DNA from: Thermococcus barophilus MP
GTDB taxonomy: Archaea; Methanobacteriota_B; Thermococci; Thermococcales; Thermococcaceae
NCBI RefSeq assembly: GCF_000151105.2
Contig: NC_014804.1
Coordinates: forward strand, 744,001-808,000
Length of the DNA: 64,000 bases
Direction: 5' to 3'
Positions within the stretch are counted from its first letter, which is position 1. The number at the start of each line of letters is the position of its first letter. A program made the position numbers and the translations under genes. This document shows, in pieces, positions 35,634 through 43,887 of this stretch. A model generated the notes under the pieces. It was not told where the DNA came from. It ran no database searches and worked only from the letters and a program-made list of their open reading frames with translations.

Positions 35634-36011
35634 TCAGCTAAACTCTGCCTCTAAGAGCTTAATGTATTTTCTAACTTCTTCTAAATTCGTTCTGTAGAAC
35701 TTTAATTTTCCTTCCCTTCTCTCATAAACGAGGTTCATATCCTTAAGAGAGCGGAGGTGGTGGCTTATAAGAGTTTGGTCCTCCTCAAGAGCCTGGGAGA
35801 TCAAACAAACACACATCCATCTGTTTTTAACCATTTTGAGAATCTTATATCGAATTGGGTTTGAAATGAGCTTCAGGAATCTTAAAAGCTTCTCGTTGGT
35901 TTCAATGCCAACCTCCTCGTCAAGATCTATTATTTCACAGCTTTGAAGACATCTTTTCACTGTTCTTTTCTGCTTTTCATTCAACTTTTCGATGAGATCC
36001 CGAATCTTCAC
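35634..36011 (-). CDS. ArsR-family winged-helix regulator with Cys-x-Cys motif
   Basis: This 125-residue protein has an ArsR core (LISNPIRYKILKMV, then LISQALEEDQTLISHHLRSLKDMNLVYERREGKLKFYR). MCVC just before the recognition-helix region corresponds to the ELCVCDL metal box of ArsR/SmtB sensors, so metal or arsenite sensing is plausible. Two further Cys in the N-terminal extension (RCLQSC) could join a site. It is divergent from the SDH-type protease gene and sits upstream of mazG-like. Confidence 0.82.
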   Translation of the reverse strand: MKIRDLIEKLNEKQKRTVKRCLQSCEIIDLDEEVGIETNEKLLRFLKLISNPIRYKILKMVKNRWMCVCLISQALEEDQTLISHHLRSLKDMNLVYERREGKLKFYRTNLEEVRKYIKLLEAEFS

Positions 36012-36166
36012 ATTGCATCACCCACATACAGGTTATTCTCACAACTCCTTTATAAAATTTCATGTGAAATTCTTTTTGCTTAATTTGTTTAGTTACCAAA
36101 ATTATTAAAAACTTTTTGTTAGTATACTAAAATTAGAGTGGTCGTAAAACATGGGGAGGTGATAAT

Positions 36167-37006
36167 TTGGACCCATTAAGCGGATTTTTGGGATCACTTA
36201 TCTGGTGGCTGTTTTTCCTGTATCTACTACTCTGGCCCCAGATGCAGTACAGACAACTTCAGCTTATGAGAGCGAGGCTTCTTCAAAAACTATCCAGAAA
36301 GAGGAACTCAACTGTAATAACAATGATCCACAGACAAGAGAGCATTGGTCTTTTTGGAATACCCTTCTACAAGTTTATCAGCATTGAGGACAGTGAGGAA
36401 ATTTTAAGGGCTATACGAATGGCTCCGAAAGATAAACCAATTGACCTAATTATTCACACTCCCGGAGGGTTAGTTTTAGCGGCAACACAAATAGCAAAAG
36501 CACTAAAGGATCATCCTGCAGAGACGAGAGTCATAATCCCTCACTACGCAATGAGCGGTGGAACTTTAATAGCCCTTGCAGCAGACAAGATAATAATGGA
36601 TCCCCACGCGGTTCTTGGACCTGTTGATCCACAGCTCGGACAGTATCCAGCTCCAAGCATAGTTAGGGCAGTTGAAAAGAAAGGTCCAGAAAAAGTCGAT
36701 GATCAAACCCTAATTTTGGCTGATGTTGCGGAAAAGGCTATCAACCAAGTTAGGAACTTTGTTTACGAATTGCTTAAAGACAAATATGGTGAAGAAAAAG
36801 CCAAAGAGCTTGCCCAAATCCTCACAGAAGGCAGATGGACTCATGATTATCCAATAACTGTTGAAGAGGCACAAAAACTTGGTCTTCATGTAAGCACTGA
36901 CGTCCCAGAGGAAGTTTATGAGCTAATGCAGCTTTATCCCCAGCCAATGAAGCAGAGAGGAACAGTTGAGTTTATGCCATACCCGGTTAGACAGGAAAAG
37001 AAGTAA
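36167..37006 (+). CDS. SDH/SppA-class ClpP-fold serine protease, membrane anchored
   Basis: This 279-residue protein has an N-terminal membrane helix (residues ~8-25, IWWLFFLYLLLWPQ). A ClpP-like fold follows: LIIHTPGGLVLAATQIAKAL near 95, then AMSGGTLIALAADKIIMDP with the nucleophile Ser near 125. This is the PF01972-type SDH proteinase family, probably acting on membrane proteins. The start is TTG at 36167, placed by GGGGAGGTGATAAT. A TATA-like region near 36100-36110 precedes it. The stop abuts the next gene. Confidence 0.85.
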   Translation: MDPLSGFLGSLIWWLFFLYLLLWPQMQYRQLQLMRARLLQKLSRKRNSTVITMIHRQESIGLFGIPFYKFISIEDSEEILRAIRMAPKDKPIDLIIHTPGGLVLAATQIAKALKDHPAETRVIIPHYAMSGGTLIALAADKIIMDPHAVLGPVDPQLGQYPAPSIVRAVEKKGPEKVDDQTLILADVAEKAINQVRNFVYELLKDKYGEEKAKELAQILTEGRWTHDYPITVEEAQKLGLHVSTDVPEEVYELMQLYPQPMKQRGTVEFMPYPVRQEKK

Positions 37007-37375
37007 CTAATCGACAATTTCTATTTTTACTTCCTTTCCGTCACTTGTGTATGCTTTTACGCTCCATTTTTCAAAAGGATATGCGATTATTATATGAATC
37101 CCACCAAATTTAGAAAAGAAATGCAAATCCGCTTTTGAAGGTCTCCCATAGGGAGTGGGATGTGAATGCACAGTTCCTTTTATGTTTTCGTCATGGGGCA
37201 AAAGCCATGGATCAAAGAATATCGAGCGCTTTCCGAAGTGTCCTTTGGGTATAATTAACACTTCCTCAAATATGCCATCTATTTCCCTCAAAAAGCCTCC
37301 AAATTCATTTGGATAGAAGTCTCTTGCAAGTTGGAGGAGATATTCAAAGAGCTCTCTTCTAATCTTTACTTTCAT
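37007..37375 (-). CDS. JAMM/MPN+ metalloprotease
   Basis: This 122-residue protein has a complete JAMM site: Glu in PNEFGGFL near residue 24, HSHP near 71, and Ser/Asp in RPSKADL near 79-82 (ExnHSHx7SxxD). Archaeal JAMM1 enzymes of this size cleave ubiquitin-like SAMPs from proteins, and the similarity to a Pyrococcus JAMM1-type protein appears high. Its ATG overlaps the stop of the upstream unknown gene by 17 nt, so the two are co-expressed. Confidence 0.85.
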   Translation of the reverse strand: MKVKIRRELFEYLLQLARDFYPNEFGGFLREIDGIFEEVLIIPKGHFGKRSIFFDPWLLPHDENIKGTVHSHPTPYGRPSKADLHFFSKFGGIHIIIAYPFEKWSVKAYTSDGKEVKIEIVD

Positions 37376-37967
37376 TTTTCTCCCTCAGCATGTCAAGAGG
37401 AGTGTACAAGGTAATCCCCTCTTTTCCTTTAACCAAATCGCACGCCTTGTCAACTTCTTTTATAATTCCTTTCCAGAGCTCCTCGTTCTGCATTTTAAAG
37501 CTCTCAAAAATAGCTTTTAGTTCTTCTTTTTTCTTGATCACCTCTGGATCCTCTCTAAGCTTCAGTTCATCTTGATCTTTAAGCTCTTTTCGTAGAATAT
37601 AAGTCCCAAGAAATGCCGCGGGGAACCTTGATACAGGGAACGACAGAAACAAAGCTGACCTTAGGGGGACTGCTTTATATGCCTGCATGCTGTTTATCCC
37701 TTCCACAACAACACCGTATTTTTTGGGAATTGACTTTATTCTGGTTAAGAGGACTTTCCTACCAAGCAATCCTTTTCTAAGCTCCAGTTGGATGTAGCCA
37801 TCTTTTATAAGCTTGGCCAATGTTGCTCCAACTATGGAGTAGGCAACGTCATAGGCATTGTATCTTTTCTGCCATTCAAAATATTTAACCCCTTTTCTTA
37901 TCGAGTTTGTCTCTCTTGCAAAATCTTCAAGAAACAGCAAGACCAGCACACTTGGACTCAGCTCCAT
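37359..37967 (-). CDS. Unknown 202-aa protein co-transcribed with the JAMM protease
   Basis: I do not recognise a family with confidence. The N-terminal half (SPSVLVLLFLEDFARE..., YDVAYSIVGATLAKLIKDGYIQLE) looks like a winged-helix or GPP34-like helical bundle. The middle has a hydrophobic patch (LFLSFPVSRFPAAFLGTYIL). The C-terminal ~60 residues are a charged helix, probably coiled coil. The ATG at 37967 follows GTGGTT. The 17-nt overlap with the JAMM gene suggests a shared job. Confidence 0.5.
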   Translation of the reverse strand: MELSPSVLVLLFLEDFARETNSIRKGVKYFEWQKRYNAYDVAYSIVGATLAKLIKDGYIQLELRKGLLGRKVLLTRIKSIPKKYGVVVEGINSMQAYKAVPLRSALFLSFPVSRFPAAFLGTYILRKELKDQDELKLREDPEVIKKKEELKAIFESFKMQNEELWKGIIKEVDKACDLVKGKEGITLYTPLDMLREKNESKD

Positions 37968-38016
37968 TTTAACCACAAAATAGAGATAATTAAAGAGGAT
38001 TATAAGAATTTCTGCT

Positions 38017-38409
38017 TCACTCAAATATGGCAATTGCTTCAATTTCTACCTTCACACCCTTTGGAAGATTTGACACCTCAACGACAGCTCTTGCAGGCTT
38101 TGAATGTCCAAAATATTCCTCATAAACCTTATTGAACTCTTCAAAATCTCCCATATCTCTTAGATACACTGTGACTTTGACTACATCTTCAACCGTAGCC
38201 CCTGCTGCTTCAAGTACTGCAATGAGATTCTCAATTGCTTGCCTTGCTTGTTCCCTTATGTCTCCTCTTACAATCTGACCACTTTCTGGATCAATAGGGA
38301 TCTGTCCAGAAATCGCCAAGAATTTGCCGGGATTTTCAACAAGGATAGCCTGACTGTACGGACCTATTGGTTTAGGTGCATTTTCAGTAAAGATCATAAC
38401 TTTCTTCAT
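38017..38409 (-). CDS. RidA/YjgF/UK114 family enamine/imine deaminase
   Basis: This 130-residue protein has the full RidA pattern: [12 protein letters not shown] at the N-terminus, [15 protein letters not shown] near 30, the conserved Arg in VYLRDMGDF near 85, and [25 protein letters not shown] at the C-terminus. RidA trimers hydrolyse reactive 2-aminoacrylate from serine/threonine dehydratases. GAGGTGA precedes the ATG at 38409. It is transcribed in the same direction as its neighbours. Confidence 0.93.
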   Translation of the reverse strand: MKKVMIFTENAPKPIGPYSQAILVENPGKFLAISGQIPIDPESGQIVRGDIREQARQAIENLIAVLEAAGATVEDVVKVTVYLRDMGDFEEFNKVYEEYFGHSKPARAVVEVSNLPKGVKVEIEAIAIFE

Positions 38410-38472
38410 CTCTCTCACCTCAGATTAATATAATAGCATTTTACTGCCAAAAATTTTGTGGTGGATAAAATA

Positions 38473-38536
38473 TGGAGTCAGCGAAGCGAAGAGTCCTCAT
38501 TGCCTCTGCTCGGGTGTCCTCGGCATCATCATCCAC
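38473..38536 (-). ncRNA. C/D box sRNA
   Basis: On the minus strand: C box ATGATGA (38532-38526), 12-nt guide, D' CCGA (38513-38510), 9-nt spacer, C' ATGAGGA (38500-38494), 12-nt guide, D CTGA (38481-38478). TGGA and TCCA at the two ends form a terminal stem. The outer C and D boxes are perfect and the inner C'/D' differ by one base each, which is normal. Predicted target words are CGAAGCGAAGAG and GTGTCCTCGGCA. It begins 4 nt after the stop of the DUF2666-like gene and may be processed from that transcript. Confidence 0.8.
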
Positions 38537-38540
38537 AGCT

Positions 38541-39335
38541 TCAACCTTTTTTCTCCAAATACTTTTCAAGAGGTTTTGCTGGAACATCAAGGCTAAGCCC
38601 AACCTTTTCAAGCATTTTTCTCAAGGCATAGATCCGGGCATGCTTTTCAAATTCTGAAGGTGCATATCTGTGGGCAGGGAAGTGGAGGTACTTGTCAACG
38701 AGGGTTTTTATCTCCACATCACTTTTTGCCTTTTTGACTCCAGCAAACCATTCATCAATGCCTTTTAAATCTATTTCCGCATAGATTGGCAGCTTTGATG
38801 TAATGGTTTCATTTATGCTTGCCAGAAGCCTTGCTACATCAGCCAGTTCGGTTTTTTCGTCTATAATAAGCCTTTTTACAACTATCCAGCTCCCATGTTT
38901 GGCTGTAAAGTTTATGTGATCCTCTTTATATGGCAGCATTATTTTAAGTTCCATTATTGGATCTTCGGGGTAATAAACGCTCAACATTCTTGAAAGAGTT
39001 TCCCTGACAAGTAATGCCTTTGCAACATCTACTAACTGTTTTTTGAGCTTTTTATCACTTTCAAACACCATTTTTCCAATCTTTCTTGAAGTTTTTGGAG
39101 ATTTCAGAACCTTAACAACCTCCCACAACTCTCCTTCAGCAAGGTCTTCAGCAAGACTCATAACTGCAGCCACATCAATTACATCAATTAGATACTCCGA
39201 AATCTTCATATTTACAGTGTTGGAGATGCTTGCCAGAAAGTGTGCAATGTTTTCGTCTCTCATTACCAGAAGCTTGTCCCCAACCTTCCAATTTTTATGT
39301 TTGGCTGTAAACATTACGTGCTCCTCAATCTTCAT
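38541..39335 (-). CDS. DUF2666-like protein with two tandem copies of one domain
   Basis: This is a soluble protein of about 264 residues. The segments EEHVMFTAKHKNWKVGDKLL (near residue 3) and DHINFTAKHGSWIVVKRLI (near 135) are clearly homologous. Each is followed by a similar block (ENIAHFLASISNTV..., ADVARLLASINETI), so the protein is an internal duplication. This matches, from memory, the archaeal DUF2666 family, whose function is unknown. The ATG at 39335 follows GGTGGTG. It is transcribed toward the C/D sRNA. Confidence 0.6.
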   Translation of the reverse strand: MKIEEHVMFTAKHKNWKVGDKLLVMRDENIAHFLASISNTVNMKISEYLIDVIDVAAVMSLAEDLAEGELWEVVKVLKSPKTSRKIGKMVFESDKKLKKQLVDVAKALLVRETLSRMLSVYYPEDPIMELKIMLPYKEDHINFTAKHGSWIVVKRLIIDEKTELADVARLLASINETITSKLPIYAEIDLKGIDEWFAGVKKAKSDVEIKTLVDKYLHFPAHRYAPSEFEKHARIYALRKMLEKVGLSLDVPAKPLEKYLEKKG

Positions 39336-39456
39336 TTCCACCACCTTCACTTTTTTGTAGTACCCTATATTTTAGCTTTTCCTAACCTCATAAAAAAAGT
39401 TTATAAGATTAGCACAGTTTAACCATTCATGAAAGCGAGAATTAGGGGTATTAAGA

Positions 39457-41376
39457 ATGGGCGAGGGGGAAAAGAAAGAAGATAGAATTGAACCGTCTCA
39501 GGGGTATGGGGAGAGACTTGATCTTGGAATTGAGTTTCAAACTACTGAGGAGATTAAAGTTCCAGATAAGCTTATTGATCAGGTTATTGGTCAAGAGCAT
39601 GCTGTCGAGGTTATAAAAACCGCAGCGAGACAGAAAAGGCACGTTCTTTTAATAGGTGAACCGGGAACCGGAAAGTCAATGCTTGGACAGGCAATGGCTG
39701 AGCTTTTGCCAACAGAAGAACTGGAGGATATCCTTGTATTTCCAAATCCTGAAGATGAAAACATGCCTCGCATTAAGACAGTCCCAGCGTGTCAAGGAAA
39801 AAGGATAGTGGAGAGATATAGGGAAAAAGCTAAGAGTCAAGAGAGCATTAAGTCCTATCTCCTGCTCTTTGTACTGTTTGTGGTTATGATAGCAGTCTTG
39901 ATGGATCCCAGCCCCCAAACCCTCTTAATGGGTCTCTTTGTGGTAATAATTTCAATAATGGCGATTTCCAACCTGAGACTTAAGAATCAAGTTCTTGTGC
40001 CGAAGCTCCTTGTTGATAACTGCGGAAAGAGAAAGGCACCATTTGTAGATGCCACCGGTGCACATGCTGGTGCATTGCTTGGGGATGTTAGGCATGACCC
40101 TTTCCAGAGTGGTGGATTAGGAACACCAGCCCATGAAAGGGTAGAGCCAGGAATGATACACCGCGCTCATAAAGGAGTTCTGTTTATAGATGAGATTGCG
40201 ACTCTCAGCATAAAGATGCAGCAGAGCCTTTTGACTGCAATGCAGGAGAAGAAATTCCCAATAACTGGTCAGAGTGAGCTTTCAAGCGGTGCAATGGTTA
40301 GAACTGAGCCAGTGCCATGTGATTTTGTACTGGTTGCCGCAGGAAATCTTGACACAGTCGAAAAAATGCATCCTGCATTGAGATCGAGAATTAGGGGTTA
40401 CGGTTATGAGATATATATGAGGACCACAATGCCCGACACCTTAGAAAACAGGAAAAAATTAGTCCAGTTTGTAGCCCAAGAAGTGAAGAAAGATGGGAAA
40501 ATTCCCCACTTTACCAAAGATGCTGTTGAGGAGATAGTCAGAGAAGCCCAGAAGAGAGCTGGAAGAAAAGGACATTTAACATTAAGGCTGAGGGATCTTG
40601 GTGGTGTTGTTAGAGCCGCAGGAGATATAGCAATTAGGGAAGGAGCAAAATATGTAACAAGGGAACATGTACTTAGGGCTCTCCAGCTTGCAAAACCTCT
40701 CGAAAAACAGCTTGCAGACTGGTATATTGAAAGAAAGAAGGAGTATCAGGTTATCAAAGTAGAAGGCGGCGAGATTGGTAGAGTGAACGGCTTAGCCGTC
40801 ATCGGAGAACAGAGCGGTATTGTGCTTCCAATTGAAGCTGTTGTTGCCCCCGCAGCGAGCAGGGAGGAGGGTAAGATAATAGTTACCGGTAAGCTTGGTG
40901 AAATTGCAAAGGAAGCTGTTCAAAATGTCTCTGCTATCATAAAACGCTACAAAGGTGAGGACATAAGCAACTATGATATCCACGTTCAGTTCCTGCAAAC
41001 TTATGAGGGGGTTGAGGGTGACTCTGCAAGCATAAGCGTTGCAACAGCGGTTATATCAGCCTTAGAAGAGGTTCCAGTTAAGCAGAGTGTAGCAATGACA
41101 GGGTCTTTAAGTGTTAGGGGTGAAGTGTTACCCGTTGGTGGTGTAACTCCAAAGATTGAGGCAGCAATTGAAGCGGGGATAAAGAAAGTGATAATTCCAA
41201 AGGCGAATGAGAAGGATGTCTTCCTAAGTCCAGATAAGGCTGAAAAGATAGAGATAATCCCAGTTGAGACAATAGACCAAGTTCTTGAAATAGCACTTGA
41301 AGAATCAGAGAAGAAAGAGAAGCTCATAAAGAGGATTAAAGAAGCCCTTCCGCTTTATCCATCCACACAATCATAA
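39457..41376 (+). CDS. lonB: Archaeal Lon protease (LonB), membrane bound
   Basis: This 639-residue ATP-dependent protease has Walker A GEPGTGKS near residue 66. Two membrane helices (~130-175) are inserted between Walker A and Walker B, as in all LonB. Walker B is [11 protein letters not shown] near 240. The C-terminal protease domain has catalytic Ser in GDSASIS near 523 and its Lys partner after [11 protein letters not shown]. No intein is present. A TATA box TTTATAAG (39400-39407) and AGGGG precede the ATG. The end overlaps a convergent gene by 22 nt. Confidence 0.96.
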   Translation: MGEGEKKEDRIEPSQGYGERLDLGIEFQTTEEIKVPDKLIDQVIGQEHAVEVIKTAARQKRHVLLIGEPGTGKSMLGQAMAELLPTEELEDILVFPNPEDENMPRIKTVPACQGKRIVERYREKAKSQESIKSYLLLFVLFVVMIAVLMDPSPQTLLMGLFVVIISIMAISNLRLKNQVLVPKLLVDNCGKRKAPFVDATGAHAGALLGDVRHDPFQSGGLGTPAHERVEPGMIHRAHKGVLFIDEIATLSIKMQQSLLTAMQEKKFPITGQSELSSGAMVRTEPVPCDFVLVAAGNLDTVEKMHPALRSRIRGYGYEIYMRTTMPDTLENRKKLVQFVAQEVKKDGKIPHFTKDAVEEIVREAQKRAGRKGHLTLRLRDLGGVVRAAGDIAIREGAKYVTREHVLRALQLAKPLEKQLADWYIERKKEYQVIKVEGGEIGRVNGLAVIGEQSGIVLPIEAVVAPAASREEGKIIVTGKLGEIAKEAVQNVSAIIKRYKGEDISNYDIHVQFLQTYEGVEGDSASISVATAVISALEEVPVKQSVAMTGSLSVRGEVLPVGGVTPKIEAAIEAGIKKVIIPKANEKDVFLSPDKAEKIEIIPVETIDQVLEIALEESEKKEKLIKRIKEALPLYPSTQS

Positions 41377-41633
41377 ACAGTTTTGGCAATCTCTTCCCCC
41401 TTCTTTGTATCTGTAAGTTCTTTGATTATCACTTTCCCTCCGGGATATATGCTTGTCTCAAATCCGTTCATGACAGCTATCAGAAGCATGTTTGGAATCA
41501 GCTTCTTTATCTCTATTCCCTTCTTCTTGAGGCACTCTGAAACTTTATCCAAGTCGAGTTTTATCTCTTTGTCCCAAGAATAAAGCTGAACCACTACTCC
41601 CTTCATGGTCACACAGGGCTTTGCTATTATCAT
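41355..41633 (-). CDS. Small alpha/beta protein (92 aa), unknown
   Basis: I do not recognise a named family. The pattern of strands and the stretch [33 protein letters not shown] resembles half of a TATA-binding-protein-like (helix-grip) fold, where NG...[10 protein letters not shown] forms a strand-turn-strand and the last helix packs across the sheet. This resemblance is weak evidence. GGTGGT precedes the ATG at 41633. It ends inside the lonB 3' end on the opposite strand. Confidence 0.55.
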   Translation of the reverse strand: MIIAKPCVTMKGVVVQLYSWDKEIKLDLDKVSECLKKKGIEIKKLIPNMLLIAVMNGFETSIYPGGKVIIKELTDTKKGEEIAKTVYDCVDG

Positions 41634-41694
41634 CGCTTACCACCAACAGAAGCTCCAAATTAAAAGTTAAAAACCTTTAAGCACAGTGGATATC

Positions 41695-42744
41695 ATGCTG
41701 CTTGAAATTACCCTATTAATTATAGTGCTGTGGGACGCCTATTTTTTCTTTAACTACATAATTAGCTTATTGTGGACTTACAGAATTAAAGAATGGACTC
41801 CACTTGTGAGCATAATCATTCCAGCATATAATGAGGAGGGAAACATTAAAGAGTCAATAAAATCTGCACTTTCTCAGGATTATCCAGCCTTAGAAGTTAT
41901 TGTGGTCGATGATGGAAGCGAGGATAAAACGTTCAAAACTGCAAGTTCCATAAAGGATGAGCGCCTAAAAGTTTTCAGAAAAAAACATGAGGGAAAAGCC
42001 AAAGCTTTAAATTTCGGATTAACCAAAGCCCAAGGAGAAATAATAGTAACAACAGATGCAGATACAGTATTGGACAATTCTGCGGTTAAAGAATTGGTAA
42101 AGCGATTCTATGATGAAAGCGTTTTAGGTGTTGGTGGACAAGTTAGAGTTTTAGCCGACTCCCTTTTAGAAAGAGCTCAAGATGCTGAACATCTGAGAAT
42201 AGCAATGTTCAGAAGAGCCAAAGAGCTTGAAGACTTAAGCGTGGCTCCTGGTCCTATAAGTGCTTTTAGGAAGGAAGCTCTGGAGAAGATAGGTGGCTTT
42301 GTCAAGAGTAGAGTTGAAGATTATGCAACCACAAGGAAAATTAAAAAATTTGGTAAGGTAGTTTATGCCCCAAAAGCCAAAGCATACACAAAGATGCCAA
42401 ATTCATTAAAAACGCTTTGGATTCAAAGAAGAAGATGGTTTTTGGGAGATTTGATGCACTTGGGGGGAGGATTATCGAAGGAATGGACATTTCTAATTCT
42501 AAGCGACATTATAGCCCTTTTTGATGTGCTTGTGCCCCTTCTCCTGATGATCCATAGAAATTGGGCCCTGCTTGCGGCATTCATAGCTTTTGAAATTATA
42601 ACAATGTTGATCCCAACATTAATAGAAGGAGGAAGTATGGTAAATGCTCTCATGTTCCCCGTATTCCTATGGTTCTGGGCACTGTTCTACTTGACATTGC
42701 ATATCTACGGATATTTATGTCTTTTAAAATCGAGAATCACATAA
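41695..42744 (+). CDS. Membrane-bound GT2 glycosyltransferase
   Basis: This ~349-residue processive-type GT2 has an N-terminal membrane helix (~1-25), then a GT-A domain with SIIIPAYNEEGN, VVDDGSEDKT near 80 and TTDADTVLD (DxD) near 120. The acceptor motif is VEDYATT near 215 with QRRRW (QxxRW) near 245. Three or four C-terminal helices follow. The QxxRW and ED pattern is that of cellulose/hyaluronan synthase-like enzymes, so a beta-linked polysaccharide or lipid glycosylation role is likely. It is transcribed alone. Confidence 0.85.
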   Translation: MLLEITLLIIVLWDAYFFFNYIISLLWTYRIKEWTPLVSIIIPAYNEEGNIKESIKSALSQDYPALEVIVVDDGSEDKTFKTASSIKDERLKVFRKKHEGKAKALNFGLTKAQGEIIVTTDADTVLDNSAVKELVKRFYDESVLGVGGQVRVLADSLLERAQDAEHLRIAMFRRAKELEDLSVAPGPISAFRKEALEKIGGFVKSRVEDYATTRKIKKFGKVVYAPKAKAYTKMPNSLKTLWIQRRRWFLGDLMHLGGGLSKEWTFLILSDIIALFDVLVPLLLMIHRNWALLAAFIAFEIITMLIPTLIEGGSMVNALMFPVFLWFWALFYLTLHIYGYLCLLKSRIT

Positions 42745-42772
42745 CTCTTCCTTCTTTTCTCAGCCGTAAAGC

Positions 42773-42826
42773 TTAAAAACTCAACAACTTGTCTATATAG
42801 TCTATATAGAGCACTATAGAATATAG
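42773..42826 (+). promoter_or_regulatory. Phosphate transporter promoter with tandem CTATATAG palindromes
   Basis: A TATA-like CTTAAAAAC (42773-42781) is followed by two exact 8-bp palindromes CTATATAG (42793-42800 and 42802-42809) and partial copies CTATAG (42814-42819) and ATATAG (42821-42826). These overlap the predicted transcription start and run into the ribosome binding site GAGGTGAT. The position suggests a repressor operator controlling Pi uptake. The regulator is not identified. Confidence 0.6.
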
Positions 42827-42836
42827 AGGTGATTGC

Positions 42837-43766
42837 ATGGAGTTGGCAATAATTGCAGCAGGGCTCTTTATGGCATGGAGCATAGGAGCTAACGACAGTG
42901 CAAAAGCTGTTGGAATTGCTGTAGGATCAGAGATTTTAAACTTTAAAAGGGCAGTTTTTTTGATTGGAGTGTTTTCCCTCTTGGGAGCATTTCTCGGCAG
43001 TTCAAATGTTGCCCACACAGTGGGTAGCAATATTGTACCAGACTTTAACAGAAATTATCTTTCTTTTGCACTTTTAGCATCTGCTTTAGCTGTAACTTTT
43101 GCTTCACTTAAGGGATTGCCGATTTCAACTACCCAGTCTATTATAGGAGCGATCGTTGGGATTGGGATTTACCAGAAGACTTACGTGAATTGGGGCATTG
43201 TTTTAAAGATAGCTTTAGCCTGGGTAGTCTCCCCAATAGTATCAGCTATACTGTCCATTTTGATTTTTGCTGTGTATGGATGGATCATAAACCACATTTC
43301 AAAAATTTATGAGATTGAAATTCTGTACAGATGGATGATAATTTTAAGCTCTGCTTATGCATCTTTTAATCTTGGAGCAAACGAACTCTCAAACGTAGTT
43401 GGCCTCTTAACCTACTCAACAAATATTGAAGTCGGCACATTAAAGCTAATCCTTGCGCTGGCGTTATTCATTGGAGCCCTAACTTTCAGCTATGAGGTGC
43501 TGATGACTATTGGCAAAAATCTGACCCAACTCGGCCCTTTAGCTGGGTTTTCTGCTCAGTTTGGTGCAGCCCTTGCTGTAACCTCAGCAAACATAATAGG
43601 ACTCCCCGTAAGCTCTGGCCAGGCAATCATTGGAGGAATTATTGGATTGGGAGTATTGAAAGGACACAAAATCAACAAGAAGTTGGCTTTTAATATTGTA
43701 AAAGGCTGGATTTTGGCGCCTTTGGTTTCTTGTTTATTGACTTTGTTGTTTATCAAAATTTTTTAG
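42837..43766 (+). CDS. Inorganic phosphate transporter, PiT family
   Basis: This 309-residue membrane protein has about ten helices and the two inverted PiT signature repeats: WSIGANDSAKAVGIAVGS near residue 15 and FNLGANELSNVVGLL near 178. Further conserved parts are GLPISTTQSIIGAIVG and GLPVSSGQAIIGGIIGLG. It co-transports phosphate with Na+ or H+. GAGGTGAT precedes the ATG. The promoter region carries tandem palindromes. Confidence 0.92.
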   Translation: MELAIIAAGLFMAWSIGANDSAKAVGIAVGSEILNFKRAVFLIGVFSLLGAFLGSSNVAHTVGSNIVPDFNRNYLSFALLASALAVTFASLKGLPISTTQSIIGAIVGIGIYQKTYVNWGIVLKIALAWVVSPIVSAILSILIFAVYGWIINHISKIYEIEILYRWMIILSSAYASFNLGANELSNVVGLLTYSTNIEVGTLKLILALALFIGALTFSYEVLMTIGKNLTQLGPLAGFSAQFGAALAVTSANIIGLPVSSGQAIIGGIIGLGVLKGHKINKKLAFNIVKGWILAPLVSCLLTLLFIKIF

Positions 43767-43887
43767 TGTTTTGCTAATGCCATTTTAAACACTCAGGATT
43801 ACCAAAAACCATTGCAAGAAACACTTCAAGAGAGTGCTTCGGAATACCTTTTAAACCACCTCCCCTATTAGCTTTTGGTGTTGAGAA

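Noticed and set aside
38472-38657. Plus-strand 61-codon frame over the sRNA and the DUF2666-like gene end
   Set aside because: It is Ser/Ala-rich antisense to a C/D sRNA and to coding sequence, with no ribosome binding site.
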